Of a stretch of 64,000 bases of DNA, positions 1 through 6,394 are shown piece by piece (positions within the stretch are counted from its first letter, which is position 1; each line of letters begins with the position of its first letter). This DNA is from Lysobacter ciconiae (GTDB lineage Bacteria > Pseudomonadota > Gammaproteobacteria > Xanthomonadales > Xanthomonadaceae). The notes under the pieces are model-generated. The model was not told the DNA's origin, did not search any database, and was given only the letters and a program-made list of their open reading frames with translations. The position numbers were made by a program, and so were the translations under genes. The stretch covers positions 1,161,001 to 1,225,000 of the forward strand of contig NZ_CP063656.1 in the NCBI RefSeq assembly GCF_015209725.1. Reading direction: 5' to 3'.

Positions 1-226
1 CCATAACATACGCAAAGAGTAGGCCAAATACGCCGCTTAGTAAGATGCCATTTACCAGTGATAGTCCAAGGAGGTACGCAATTCCCGCGCCAGTGCTGTA
101 GCCAGCCAGCCTGTATGGGGCTACCTTCTTCGATCGCCAATCTGCAATCGAACACAGTTCCTGATCAACTTTGACACGCTGTTGGGATTCGATTCCATTC
201 CTAACGTTCTGAGTATCCTCATCGGA
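1..226 (-). CDS. Partial integron cassette ORF, probable small membrane protein
   Basis: A frame read leftwards from position 226 stays open for 75 codons to the window edge. It encodes a polar stretch followed by a hydrophobic segment (reading GIAYLLGLSLVNGILL), so a membrane protein is likely. No ATG, GTG or TTG lies in this frame between the attC site (227-286) and the hydrophobic region. An ATG at 222 is in another frame and closes after about 33 codons. Either the start is unusual, or the cassette carries a frameshift. The 3' end lies outside the window. Function not recognised. Confidence 0.4.
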
Positions 227-286
227 CCTAACACTTTGAGTTAAGCCGCGCCACGAAGTGGCGTCGGCTTGAATGAATGGTTAGGC
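227..286 (-). repeat. attC recombination site 1 (60 bp)
   Basis: The site is bounded by CCTAAC at 227-232 and GTTAGGC at 280-286, matching the attC core sites RYYYAAC and GTTRRRY. Between them is an imperfect inverted repeat (AAGCCGCGCC...GGCGTCGGCTT). It separates the leftmost partial cassette from the 62-codon cassette gene. Confidence 0.85.
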
Positions 287-301
287 AGCAAAGACTAGCT
301 C

Positions 302-490
302 TTACTGATGACCTGCATCATAAAGGCCATCAAAGAAGCCACGGATGAAAGACTCAATGTTATCTGCCTGCACCCAAACGAGTGCGAGTGCCGCAAAGAA
401 ACATAAGAAGCGCACTTCATGTGGATGAGACTTGATGTATTCACTGACTCGATTTTGAAATTGCTGAATTTCCATCGCAGCGATCCTCAT
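302..490 (-). CDS. Cassette gene: small single-pass membrane protein (62 aa)
   Basis: The ATG at 490 lies 11 bp inside attC 2 and the stop lies 16 bp before attC 1, so the gene fills one integron cassette. The product has an amphipathic N-terminal part, one hydrophobic segment around residues 28-42 (FLCFFAALALVWVQA) and a short polar tail. No family recognised. A start at Met6 is also possible. Cassette promoters are usually absent, so expression would depend on upstream transcription or on a promoter in a neighbouring cassette. Confidence 0.6.
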   Translation of the reverse strand: MRIAAMEIQQFQNRVSEYIKSHPHEVRFLCFFAALALVWVQADNIESFIRGFFDGLYDAGHQ

Positions 491-500
491 TGTTCTTGCT

Positions 501-617
501 GCCTAACACCGGAATTAAGCCGACCCGCAGCGCGTGAGCCGGATGCTGATGGAAGTCGAACGAAGGCTCTGCGTGGAACTGGGATTTCGCGGGTTCGGCT
601 TGAATGAACTGTTAGAA
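501..617 (-). repeat. attC recombination site 2 (about 117 bp)
   Basis: GCCTAAC at 501-507 and GTTAGAA from 611 are the outer core sites. The right core deviates from the GTTAGGC seen in most other sites. The inner part carries AAGCCGACCCGC near the left and GCGGGTTCGGCTT near the right, which can pair, with a long variable loop between. Confidence 0.8.
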
Positions 618-628
618 CGCTGTGCGCG

Positions 629-1159
629 CTAGTTGCACCACTGTTGTTCGCACGGTACGCCGTCACCATTGCCGTCCATCTTTGTGTTTGGGCAGTGTTC
701 GAGGAAATACGTAGCTTCGCTGCAGGATCTCATCTCGGAGCACATTGTGCGACCGTCGCATTTATACGGCATACCACTCGAGCTGGTTGCAGATGTGATC
801 GCGGCGACTGGTGTTTGTGTCTCCTGGAAATAATGGGTGTACGCAACGAAAGCGATCGCAGCGAGTGCGCAAGCTGTCAATATGTTGCCTGCAACGCCAG
901 AACTGCGATCAATATGGGCTCTTTTGTTCTTGTGCCGCGGAGGCATGGCGCGGCCAGCGCGCATCACGCTAGTTGCCCGAATTTTCCCGTCTGAAGCTTC
1001 TTCGGTTTGATACGAAATAAGCTCGCCCATTTCGGGCCTTCGACCGTCCCGTGGAAATGCAGATATATGGACAAATATCTCAGCAGCTCCGCCGACCGGC
1101 TTGATGAAGCCAAACCCACGCTCTTCGTTCCATTTTGTCAGATTGCCATGATTTCTCAT
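629..1159 (-). CDS. Cassette gene: cold-shock domain / transmembrane / excalibur protein
   Basis: The N-terminal 65 residues are a cold-shock domain with both RNA-binding signatures (ERGFGFIKP as RNP1, EIFVHISAF as RNP2). A single hydrophobic segment follows at about residues 90-110. The C-terminal 45 residues are a Cys-rich excalibur-type calcium-binding domain with the signature DGNGDGVPCE. The start at 1159 is chosen because it begins directly with the cold-shock domain; an upstream in-frame ATG at 1174 lies inside attC 3. Proteins joining a cold-shock domain to DUF1294-type or excalibur membrane tails are known. What such a protein does at the membrane is not established, and the cold-shock domain would be cytoplasmic with the excalibur domain outside. 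Confidence 0.8.
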   Translation of the reverse strand: MRNHGNLTKWNEERGFGFIKPVGGAAEIFVHISAFPRDGRRPEMGELISYQTEEASDGKIRATSVMRAGRAMPPRHKNKRAHIDRSSGVAGNILTACALAAIAFVAYTHYFQETQTPVAAITSATSSSGMPYKCDGRTMCSEMRSCSEATYFLEHCPNTKMDGNGDGVPCEQQWCN

Positions 1160-1165
1160 TGAAGC

Positions 1166-1282
1166 TTCTAACACCGTAGTTAAGCCGACCCCCGGCGCGT
1201 AGACCGGAGGTTGGCGGAAATTTGGCTCAGAATCTGCCTGGAAATGGGAATTCGGGGGTTCGGCTTGAACGACCGGTTAGGC
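1166..1282 (-). repeat. attC recombination site 3 (117 bp)
   Basis: The outer cores are TTCTAAC (1166-1172) and GTTAGGC (1276-1282). The arms AAGCCGACCCCCG and CGGGGGTTCGGCTT are inverted repeats. The site closely resembles attC 4 along its whole length. Confidence 0.85.
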
Positions 1283-1306
1283 GCGTGTCGCAGTTGCTGG
1301 GTAGAT

Positions 1307-1795
1307 TCACCCAGCGACGGTGATGCCACTGAGCCGCTCGCTCTTGGGACCTGCGAAAGAGTCGAACATTTGGCGGTGGGCGTGGTACGACCACTGGTCT
1401 TGCCGCTGATAGTAGCCCGTCACCCACGCTTGCAGGTTCTCTAGCATCTGGTCTTGGGCTTCTTTCGACGCGTACTTGTGAGGCTCCCAAGGGCGCCTGC
1501 GGTTGTGCTCCAAGCACGTCTCAAGGCCCGGATTAAGGAAAACGAGCTCTGTGCAATGGAGGGACGCAGCTTGAACGAGCTCGCCGTAGCAACCCTCAAT
1601 GACCCAGCAGCTGTGCTCGGAAAGGAACGCCGCCAAGGACGCGGCGATCGCATCAGGTGGGCGTTGGACAGCGACCTTACCGGGCTCCCAGACGATGGAG
1701 TCGAGGTCGAGAAGGGCCAACTCATACTGCGCGGCCAACTGCTTAGCCAAGGTGCTTTTGCCAGAGCCGGAATTACCGAAAACGAGAAGCCTCAT
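1307..1795 (-). CDS. Cassette gene: P-loop kinase-like NTPase (adenylate/shikimate kinase fold)
   Basis: The 162-residue product starts with MRLLVFGNSGSGKS, a Walker A motif at residues 7-14, followed by an LDLDSIVW stretch typical of small kinases related to adenylate kinase. The remainder (WVIEGCYGEL, then NRRRPWEPHKY) resembles the 'topology modulation/shikimate kinase-like' proteins that are frequent integron cargo. The substrate cannot be inferred. The ATG at 1795 lies 5 bp from attC 4 and the stop lies 25 bp before attC 3, so the gene occupies a whole cassette. Confidence 0.75.
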   Translation of the reverse strand: MRLLVFGNSGSGKSTLAKQLAAQYELALLDLDSIVWEPGKVAVQRPPDAIAASLAAFLSEHSCWVIEGCYGELVQAASLHCTELVFLNPGLETCLEHNRRRPWEPHKYASKEAQDQMLENLQAWVTGYYQRQDQWSYHAHRQMFDSFAGPKSERLSGITVAG

Positions 1796-1799
1796 AGTG

Positions 1800-1916
1800 G
1801 TCTAACACCGTAGTTAAGCCGACCCCCGACAAGTAAGCCGGAGGTTGGCGGAAATCGAGCAACGACTATGCCTGGAAATAAGACTTCGGGGGTTCGGCTT
1901 GAACGACCTGTTAGGC
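1800..1916 (-). repeat. attC recombination site 4 (117 bp)
   Basis: The outer cores are TCTAAC at 1801-1806 and GTTAGGC at 1910-1916, with inverted arms AAGCCGACCCCCG and CGGGGGTTCGGCTT. It is nearly a copy of attC 3, which is common within one array. Confidence 0.85.
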
Positions 1917-1940
1917 GTTTGTCGCACTTGATGTGTAAAT

Positions 1941-2279
1941 TCACCCCCCGAGCTCACGCAGCCTAGCCTCAACTGCTGCACGATCAACATACTGGACTAA
2001 GAACGACCACCTAGCTTTTGACACGGCCCTGAGCACCGCGTATGTAGTGGCCGCTCCCAGCGCAAGAGCGAACAGCGGCTCGACAGCACGAATTACCGGA
2101 TGGCTAAAGAACGCCAAGTCGAGCCAAGAAATTGCAAAGCCAGCCACGACTGCAGCCACTAAGTAGAGCGCGAATGGCCTCTTCCTGGCAACGTAAAGCG
2201 GCTTTTCGTCCAAAGACTTGAGCACGGACTGTAATACCGCGCGCTCGATCTTGGTTGTGTCTGCGGCAGAGTTGGGCAT
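1941..2279 (-). CDS. Cassette gene: membrane protein of unknown function (112 aa)
   Basis: The product has a polar N-terminus (about 35 residues), then two or three hydrophobic segments at about residues 36-55 and 65-88, and a short basic or amphipathic C-terminus. No conserved family motif is visible. The ATG at 2279 is only 4 bp from attC 5, and the stop is 25 bp from attC 4, as expected for a complete integron cassette. Confidence 0.6.
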   Translation of the reverse strand: MPNSAADTTKIERAVLQSVLKSLDEKPLYVARKRPFALYLVAAVVAGFAISWLDLAFFSHPVIRAVEPLFALALGAATTYAVLRAVSKARWSFLVQYVDRAAVEARLRELGG

Positions 2280-2282
2280 GGG

Positions 2283-2342
2283 GCCTAACGCCTGAGTTAA
2301 GCCGTGCCGCGGAGCGGCATCGGCTTGAATGATTTGTTAGCC
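2283..2342 (-). repeat. attC recombination site 5 (60 bp)
   Basis: The outer cores are GCCTAAC (2283-2289) and GTTAGCC (2336-2342). The arms AAGCCGTGCCGC and GCGGCATCGGCTT form an imperfect hairpin with a very short loop. Confidence 0.85.
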
Positions 2343-2343
2343 A

Positions 2344-3513
2344 TCAAGTTCTTCCGCCGGCATCAAGAACGGTTCTGATCTCGTGTGCTTCCACAGAACG
2401 GCCGAAGTACGTCGGAACAAGGGACTTTCGAATTTCTTCCTTATCGGAATCTTCCATGAGTTCAATGAAAGGACCGAGGGAGGCAAGCTCAAGTTCAGTC
2501 TGTCGGGCCCGATCAGCGTTTGTCCTGTGACGAGCTGACTCCCGCGCCGTATAGAACGCTGGCGCTGCCACCGCAAGCGCGTAAAGGAGTCGCACCGCGA
2601 CGGCCAAAGTGTTGTCAGACGTTATCGGCTCGTAATAGAACCTCAAGAAAGTGGCCGCGGCCATGACCAACCCGCCAGCAAAGAGACTGATCGTAATCCA
2701 GCGCCAGAGGTTAGCTTGCTTTGTTTCCTTGTTCGCGATGGTTTGGTAGTTGCCGGTGACGCCAATATCTCCAACAACCTGCACTATCCGAGCAGCGTTA
2801 GATTTGTGAGTCTCAAGAGCCTCAATGACGCTTTCAGCTTTGCCATTGAACTCACGGGACGCAAGAGTCAACCTGTCTTTTAAGTCAGTAATCGTTGCCG
2901 CGAAGTCGGTGTCGCGCTGTAGTTGGGCTTTGTTGAATGTCGTTTCGAGATCTGAGAGAGATGCAGCCATCTCAGCCTTTAGCTGATTCTGGGCCTCACT
3001 CAGCGTTGCGAGGCTGGTCTCTTGCGCTTGTACGTTCGCGCTTAATTGGCTGATTCCCGATTCCAGACCTCGCTTTTCAGCGTCGAGCTGCTCGATCGTT
3101 TCTCTCGACCTCTCAAGCAAAGAGTCCACAATTTCGCCGAACTCAGCCTTAGATGCTGGGTTAATCTTCGGCAGGAATGCCCAAGTGTAGTTAAGAACAT
3201 TTTGATCAATCTGCGCGACGGCGTTTGCCAGATGCCCGGCGTTCTTGTTTGATATGAATGAAGTTAGCTCGCCGATCGGCGCCTGCAGATTTCCATTCAT
3301 CTGATCTAGAGCTGTTTCTGAAACCAGCGTCGCGGAGCTTTGATTGACTAGCGAGCGAAGACTCTTGGTGATGTTCTGCAGCTTTTCGCGATTGAATTGA
3401 GCAGCTTCATCTGCGGCGACCTGAGGGGCTTGAAGTGCTTCATCGTTCAAGAGGTCTTGTAACCGCTTGAGTGAAGCCGCGATGGGATGATTCTTTAGAG
3501 ACTTCGCTGACAC
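2344..3513 (-). CDS. Cassette gene: coiled-coil membrane protein (389 aa)
   Basis: This is the largest cassette gene. Residues 1-120 are mixed helical. Residues about 125-235 are rich in E, Q, K, L and A with heptad-like spacing, so a long coiled coil is likely. Two hydrophobic segments follow at about residues 268-290 and 300-320, then a polar C-terminal tail of about 65 residues. The arrangement suggests a membrane-anchored protein with a long cytoplasmic coiled coil. No known family is recognised. The ATG at 3513 lies 18 bp from attC 6 and the TGA directly abuts attC 5. Confidence 0.7.
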   Translation of the reverse strand: MSAKSLKNHPIAASLKRLQDLLNDEALQAPQVAADEAAQFNREKLQNITKSLRSLVNQSSATLVSETALDQMNGNLQAPIGELTSFISNKNAGHLANAVAQIDQNVLNYTWAFLPKINPASKAEFGEIVDSLLERSRETIEQLDAEKRGLESGISQLSANVQAQETSLATLSEAQNQLKAEMAASLSDLETTFNKAQLQRDTDFAATITDLKDRLTLASREFNGKAESVIEALETHKSNAARIVQVVGDIGVTGNYQTIANKETKQANLWRWITISLFAGGLVMAAATFLRFYYEPITSDNTLAVAVRLLYALAVAAPAFYTARESARHRTNADRARQTELELASLGPFIELMEDSDKEEIRKSLVPTYFGRSVEAHEIRTVLDAGGRT

Positions 3514-3530
3514 GACGCCTTTCCCCTAAT

Positions 3531-3590
3531 GGCTAACACCTGAATTAAGCCGACCCGCGAAGCGGGTTCGGCTTGAATGAATTGTTAGCC
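3531..3590 (-). repeat. attC recombination site 6 (60 bp)
   Basis: The outer cores are GGCTAAC (3531-3537) and GTTAGCC (3584-3590). The arms AAGCCGACCCGC and GCGGGTTCGGCTT pair almost perfectly around a GAA loop. The TAA stop of the neighbouring lipoprotein gene is formed inside the core. Confidence 0.88.
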
Positions 3591-3950
3591 ATGCCGCCCG
3601 CAATGATTGGGAAGCGATGACTGACTAGCGTAGACATGAGTGATTCGTAGAACGCCATCATAGTCTGCAGCAAACCCATCAGAAGCCTGCGGTTCAATAG
3701 TGCCGGCCACCTCGAGATAGATCGGTAGGTAGGGTTGTCCTTTAAATTGAGACTGTTCCGCAGCAATGTCGCGAAGTGGCTGAAGCAATGCTACGTCACC
3801 GACGACCCAAAGTGACTGGGAGGAGCCGCATGGTGTGAAAGTCTCAGTCTCGTGACCCCAGACGTAACTCCCACGAATTTTCTGGCGATCAGTAGAAGTA
3901 CATGACGCCAAGACGGAAATGGTTGTGATTGCGAGGAGAATCATTCGCAT
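3585..3950 (-). CDS. Cassette gene: small lipoprotein
   Basis: The product begins MRMILLAITTISVLASC, a signal peptide ending in a lipobox (LASC), so it is predicted to be lipid-anchored. The remaining 100 residues contain WVVGDVALL and PIYLEVAGTI, which resemble the beta-rich NlpE C-terminal (OB-like) domain. This resemblance is only suggestive. The ATG at 3950 abuts attC 7; an ATG at 3959 lies within that site. The TAA stop overlaps attC 6. Confidence 0.65.
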   Translation of the reverse strand: MRMILLAITTISVLASCTSTDRQKIRGSYVWGHETETFTPCGSSQSLWVVGDVALLQPLRDIAAEQSQFKGQPYLPIYLEVAGTIEPQASDGFAADYDGVLRITHVYASQSSLPNHCGRHG

Positions 3951-4062
3951 GGCTAACACCTAAGTTAAGCCGAGACGCGTAGTGGAGCCAAGCACATGGC
4001 AAGCTCTACCTGCCATGTGCTTGGTGGAACGAAGCGGCTTCGGCTTGAACGCATTGTTAGGC
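3951..4062 (-). repeat. attC recombination site 7 (112 bp)
   Basis: The outer cores are GGCTAAC (3951-3957) and GTTAGGC (4056-4062). The inner arms include AAGCACATGGCA and TGCCATGTGCTT, a perfect inverted repeat that lengthens the hairpin. Confidence 0.87.
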
Positions 4063-4068
4063 CGTGTC

Positions 4069-4476
4069 TCAAGGTCTATAACCCTTAGGAAAATGCTTGG
4101 CAATGTGTTGATCAAGTTCGCCTCCGACTGAAAGCTGATCGAGAACAAGTGCGCAACTGCGATCGTTGACGATCTCATTTATGTACTCATTTCGTTCGGG
4201 TTCAACTAGTGCAATTTCCCTGTTCCTGCGCCTGATTTCATCCCAGTCTTTGGACGACAGGTAAGATCTATTCCTGCGTTTCATGCTCTCAAACGATTCG
4301 GTAATGTTCGCTGCGCTTGCTGGGTAGCTCGCGGCACACTTACGAACGAGGTCGTCTGTGAAGTAGAGATTGAAGGCGCCCATGGCTGGCCCCGTAGCCT
4401 GCCCATGAGACGAACCTGGCGCACAAGCAGCCATCAGAGCGTAGATGAATATCGCAGCGCTTCGAAGATTCTTCAT
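4069..4476 (-). CDS. Cassette gene: putative secreted/lipoprotein, first cassette of the array
   Basis: The 135-residue product starts with a basic N-terminus and hydrophobic segment ending MAACAPG, a probable lipobox, so export and lipidation are likely. The mature part has two cysteines (KCAASY and RSCALV) and charged helices (KRRNRSYLSSKDWDEIRRRN). No family recognised. The ATG at 4476 lies 6 bp from the terminal core site at 4482-4488, making this the first cassette at the proximal end of the array. Confidence 0.6.
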   Translation of the reverse strand: MKNLRSAAIFIYALMAACAPGSSHGQATGPAMGAFNLYFTDDLVRKCAASYPASAANITESFESMKRRNRSYLSSKDWDEIRRRNREIALVEPERNEYINEIVNDRSCALVLDQLSVGGELDQHIAKHFPKGYRP

Positions 4477-4481
4477 GAGCG

Positions 4482-4519
4482 GCCTAACACCTATTCGACA
4501 CCAGATTGGTGCCTATTCC
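4482..4519 (-). other. Proximal end of cassette array, candidate attI-like site
   Basis: GCCTAAC at 4482-4488 is a recombination core with no matching partner core to its right, so it marks the insertion point of the first cassette. Read on the minus strand, the preceding sequence holds two copies of GAATAGG spaced 22 bp apart (4490-4496 and 4512-4518 on the plus strand) and an inverted repeat CACCA GAT TGGTG. In integrons attI carries integrase-binding direct repeats, which fits, but no intI gene is adjacent. Confidence 0.4.
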
Positions 4520-4798
4520 CTGTGTCTAATCCCGAAGTCCGGGTCTTTTTTTGAGTGGCTGCACCCGATAAATCAGTGGGTTACCCCAACGCGAGGTGCA
4601 TAACACTTGTGTCTAATCCCGGGTCAGTCCCAGGCGCCGTTCCCCGGCCGAAATATCGCACTCTGCCGGTGCGAGCGCAATCGCGCCCGCGCTGTGTCCG
4701 CTTGGCTGCGCTGGAGCGCCCATCCCTTTCCGCCAGGCACAAAAAAACCGGCACATGGCCGGCTTTTGCTTTCTGCCTTGCAGCGCGTGGCTGGCAAG
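4489..4798. other. Gene-free stretch between cassette array and tRNA-Pro
   Basis: About 310 bases without a convincing gene. It holds the attI-like repeats, a 14-bp direct repeat TGTGTCTAATCCCG at 4521-4534 and 4608-4621, a degenerate core GCATAAC at 4599-4605, a short GC hairpin followed by seven T at 4531-4552 (possible weak plus-strand terminator), and the tRNA terminator at 4741-4768. There is no room for an integrase gene of about 1 kb. Confidence 0.6.
4741..4768 (-). terminator. Rho-independent terminator of tRNA-Pro
   Basis: CCGGC (4748-4752) and GCCGG (4758-4762) form a stem with a 5-nt loop. On the minus strand the stem is followed by seven U, directly downstream of the tRNA gene. 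The plus strand also has a partial T run, so it may work in both directions. Confidence 0.8.
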
Positions 4799-4875
<77 letters not shown>

Positions 4876-4890
4876 ACTGCAGAGCCGGTG

Positions 4891-4919
4891 ATTGTAAGCA
4901 CCGTCACCGGACTGCGCAA
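4891..4919 (-). promoter_or_regulatory. Promoter of tRNA-Pro
   Basis: On the minus strand, TTGCGC (4914-4919) and TACAAT (4891-4896) are separated by 17 bp and end 15 bp before the tRNA 5' end. The -10 matches the consensus at five of six positions, the -35 only at its TTG. Confidence 0.65.
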
Positions 4920-5011
4920 GGGCCTGGGCGCCGCGCCCGGGCCGGCATGGAGGGGGCGGGGCCGCTAAACTGTGCGCCAACTATCGCGACGTTCTGTCAC
5001 TGGAGTCCTGC

Positions 5012-6394
5012 TTGATCAAGCCGCGTACGCCTCCCGGGATCATGGAGCTGCTGCCCCGTGACCAGATTGCCTTCCAGCGCATGCTCGACGTCATCCGCCG
5101 CAACTACGAGCGCTTCGGCTTCCTGCCGGTGGAGACGCCGGTCATGGAGCTCTCGGACGTGCTGCTGACCAAGTCCGGGGGCGAGACCGAGCGCCAGGTC
5201 TATTTCGTCCAGTCCACCGGCGCATTGGAGAAGGCGGCGGCAGGCGGGGAGGGCGTTCCGGAGCTCGCACTGCGTTTCGACCTGACGGTGCCGCTGGCGC
5301 GTTACGTCGCCGAGCACGAGCACGACCTGACCTTCCCGTTCCGCCGTTACCAGATGCAGCGGGTGTATCGCGGTGAGCGCGCGCAACGGGGCCGGTTCCG
5401 CGAGTTTTACCAGTGCGACATCGACGTGATCGGCAAGGATGCGCTGTCGGTGCGCTACGACGCCGAGATCCCGGCCGTGATCCACGCGGTGTTTTCCGAG
5501 CTGGCGATCGGGAAGTTCACCATCCAGTTGAACAACCGCAAGCTGCTGCGTGGCTTCTTCGAGGCCCAGGGCGTCGCCGATGGCGAGCTGCAGGCGCGGG
5601 TGCTGCGCGAGGTCGACAAGATCGACAAGCGCGGTCCCGACTATGTGTGGGAGACGCTGACAGGTCCGGACTTCGGCCTGCCTGCAGCGGCCGTCGACAG
5701 CATCATGACCTTCGTCCAGGTCCGCTCGAGCTCGCACGCCGACGCGCTGGCGCAGCTGGATGCGCTGGGCGAGGGCAACGAGGCCCTGCGCGAGGGCGTT
5801 GCCGAGCTGCGCGAGGTGCTGGCGCTGGTCCGGGCGATGGGCGTTCCCGAGTCCGACTACGCGCTCAACTTCTCCATCGCGCGCGGCCTCGATTACTACA
5901 CCGGCACCGTTTACGAGACCACGCTGGATGACTACCCGCAGATCGGGTCGATCTGTTCCGGCGGCCGCTACGAGGATCTCGCCAGCCACTACACCAAGTC
6001 GAAATTGCCGGGTGTCGGCATTTCCATCGGCCTGACCCGGCTGTTCTGGCAGCTGCGCGAGGCCGGCCTGGTGGAGACCGCCGCCAGCTCGGTGCAGGTG
6101 CTGGTGACGCAGATGGACAGCGGGTCGCTGCCGGACTGCCTGGCGATCGCCAACGACCTGCGCCATGCCGGCATCAATACCGAGGTGGTGATGGAGGCGT
6201 CCAAGCTGGCGCGCCAGTTCAAGTACGCCGACCGCGCCGGCATCCGCTTCGCGGTCGTGCTGGGCGAGGACGAGATGGCCAAGGGCACGGTGACGGTGAA
6301 GGACCTGCGCCGCGCCGATCAGTTCGAGGTCGAGCGGGGCGAGCTGGCGCGCACGCTGCGGGTCGAGTTGGCCCAGCCGGAGGTGCAGCGATGA
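5012..6394 (+). CDS. hisS: Histidyl-tRNA synthetase
   Basis: This is a class II aminoacyl-tRNA synthetase that charges tRNA-His with histidine in the cytoplasm. The 460 residues contain motif 2 (VYRGERAQRGRFREFYQ, residues 118-134), the histidine-binding motif ARGLDYYTGTVYE (290-302) with the catalytic arginine (R291), and motif 3 (GVGISIGLTRLFW, 334-346), then the C-terminal anticodon-binding domain. The start is a TTG at 5012, supported by GGAG at 5002-5005; the protein then begins at KPRTPPG, where HisS proteins normally begin. The stop overlaps the ATG of the next gene (ATGA), so the two are probably co-translated. Confidence 0.95.
   Translation: MIKPRTPPGIMELLPRDQIAFQRMLDVIRRNYERFGFLPVETPVMELSDVLLTKSGGETERQVYFVQSTGALEKAAAGGEGVPELALRFDLTVPLARYVAEHEHDLTFPFRRYQMQRVYRGERAQRGRFREFYQCDIDVIGKDALSVRYDAEIPAVIHAVFSELAIGKFTIQLNNRKLLRGFFEAQGVADGELQARVLREVDKIDKRGPDYVWETLTGPDFGLPAAAVDSIMTFVQVRSSSHADALAQLDALGEGNEALREGVAELREVLALVRAMGVPESDYALNFSIARGLDYYTGTVYETTLDDYPQIGSICSGGRYEDLASHYTKSKLPGVGISIGLTRLFWQLREAGLVETAASSVQVLVTQMDSGSLPDCLAIANDLRHAGINTEVVMEASKLARQFKYADRAGIRFAVVLGEDEMAKGTVTVKDLRRADQFEVERGELARTLRVELAQPEVQR

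Noticed and set aside
4531..4552. Rho-independent terminator at the array boundary
   Set aside because: The stem is only four base pairs before the T run. I kept it as a remark in the boundary region rather than as a called terminator.
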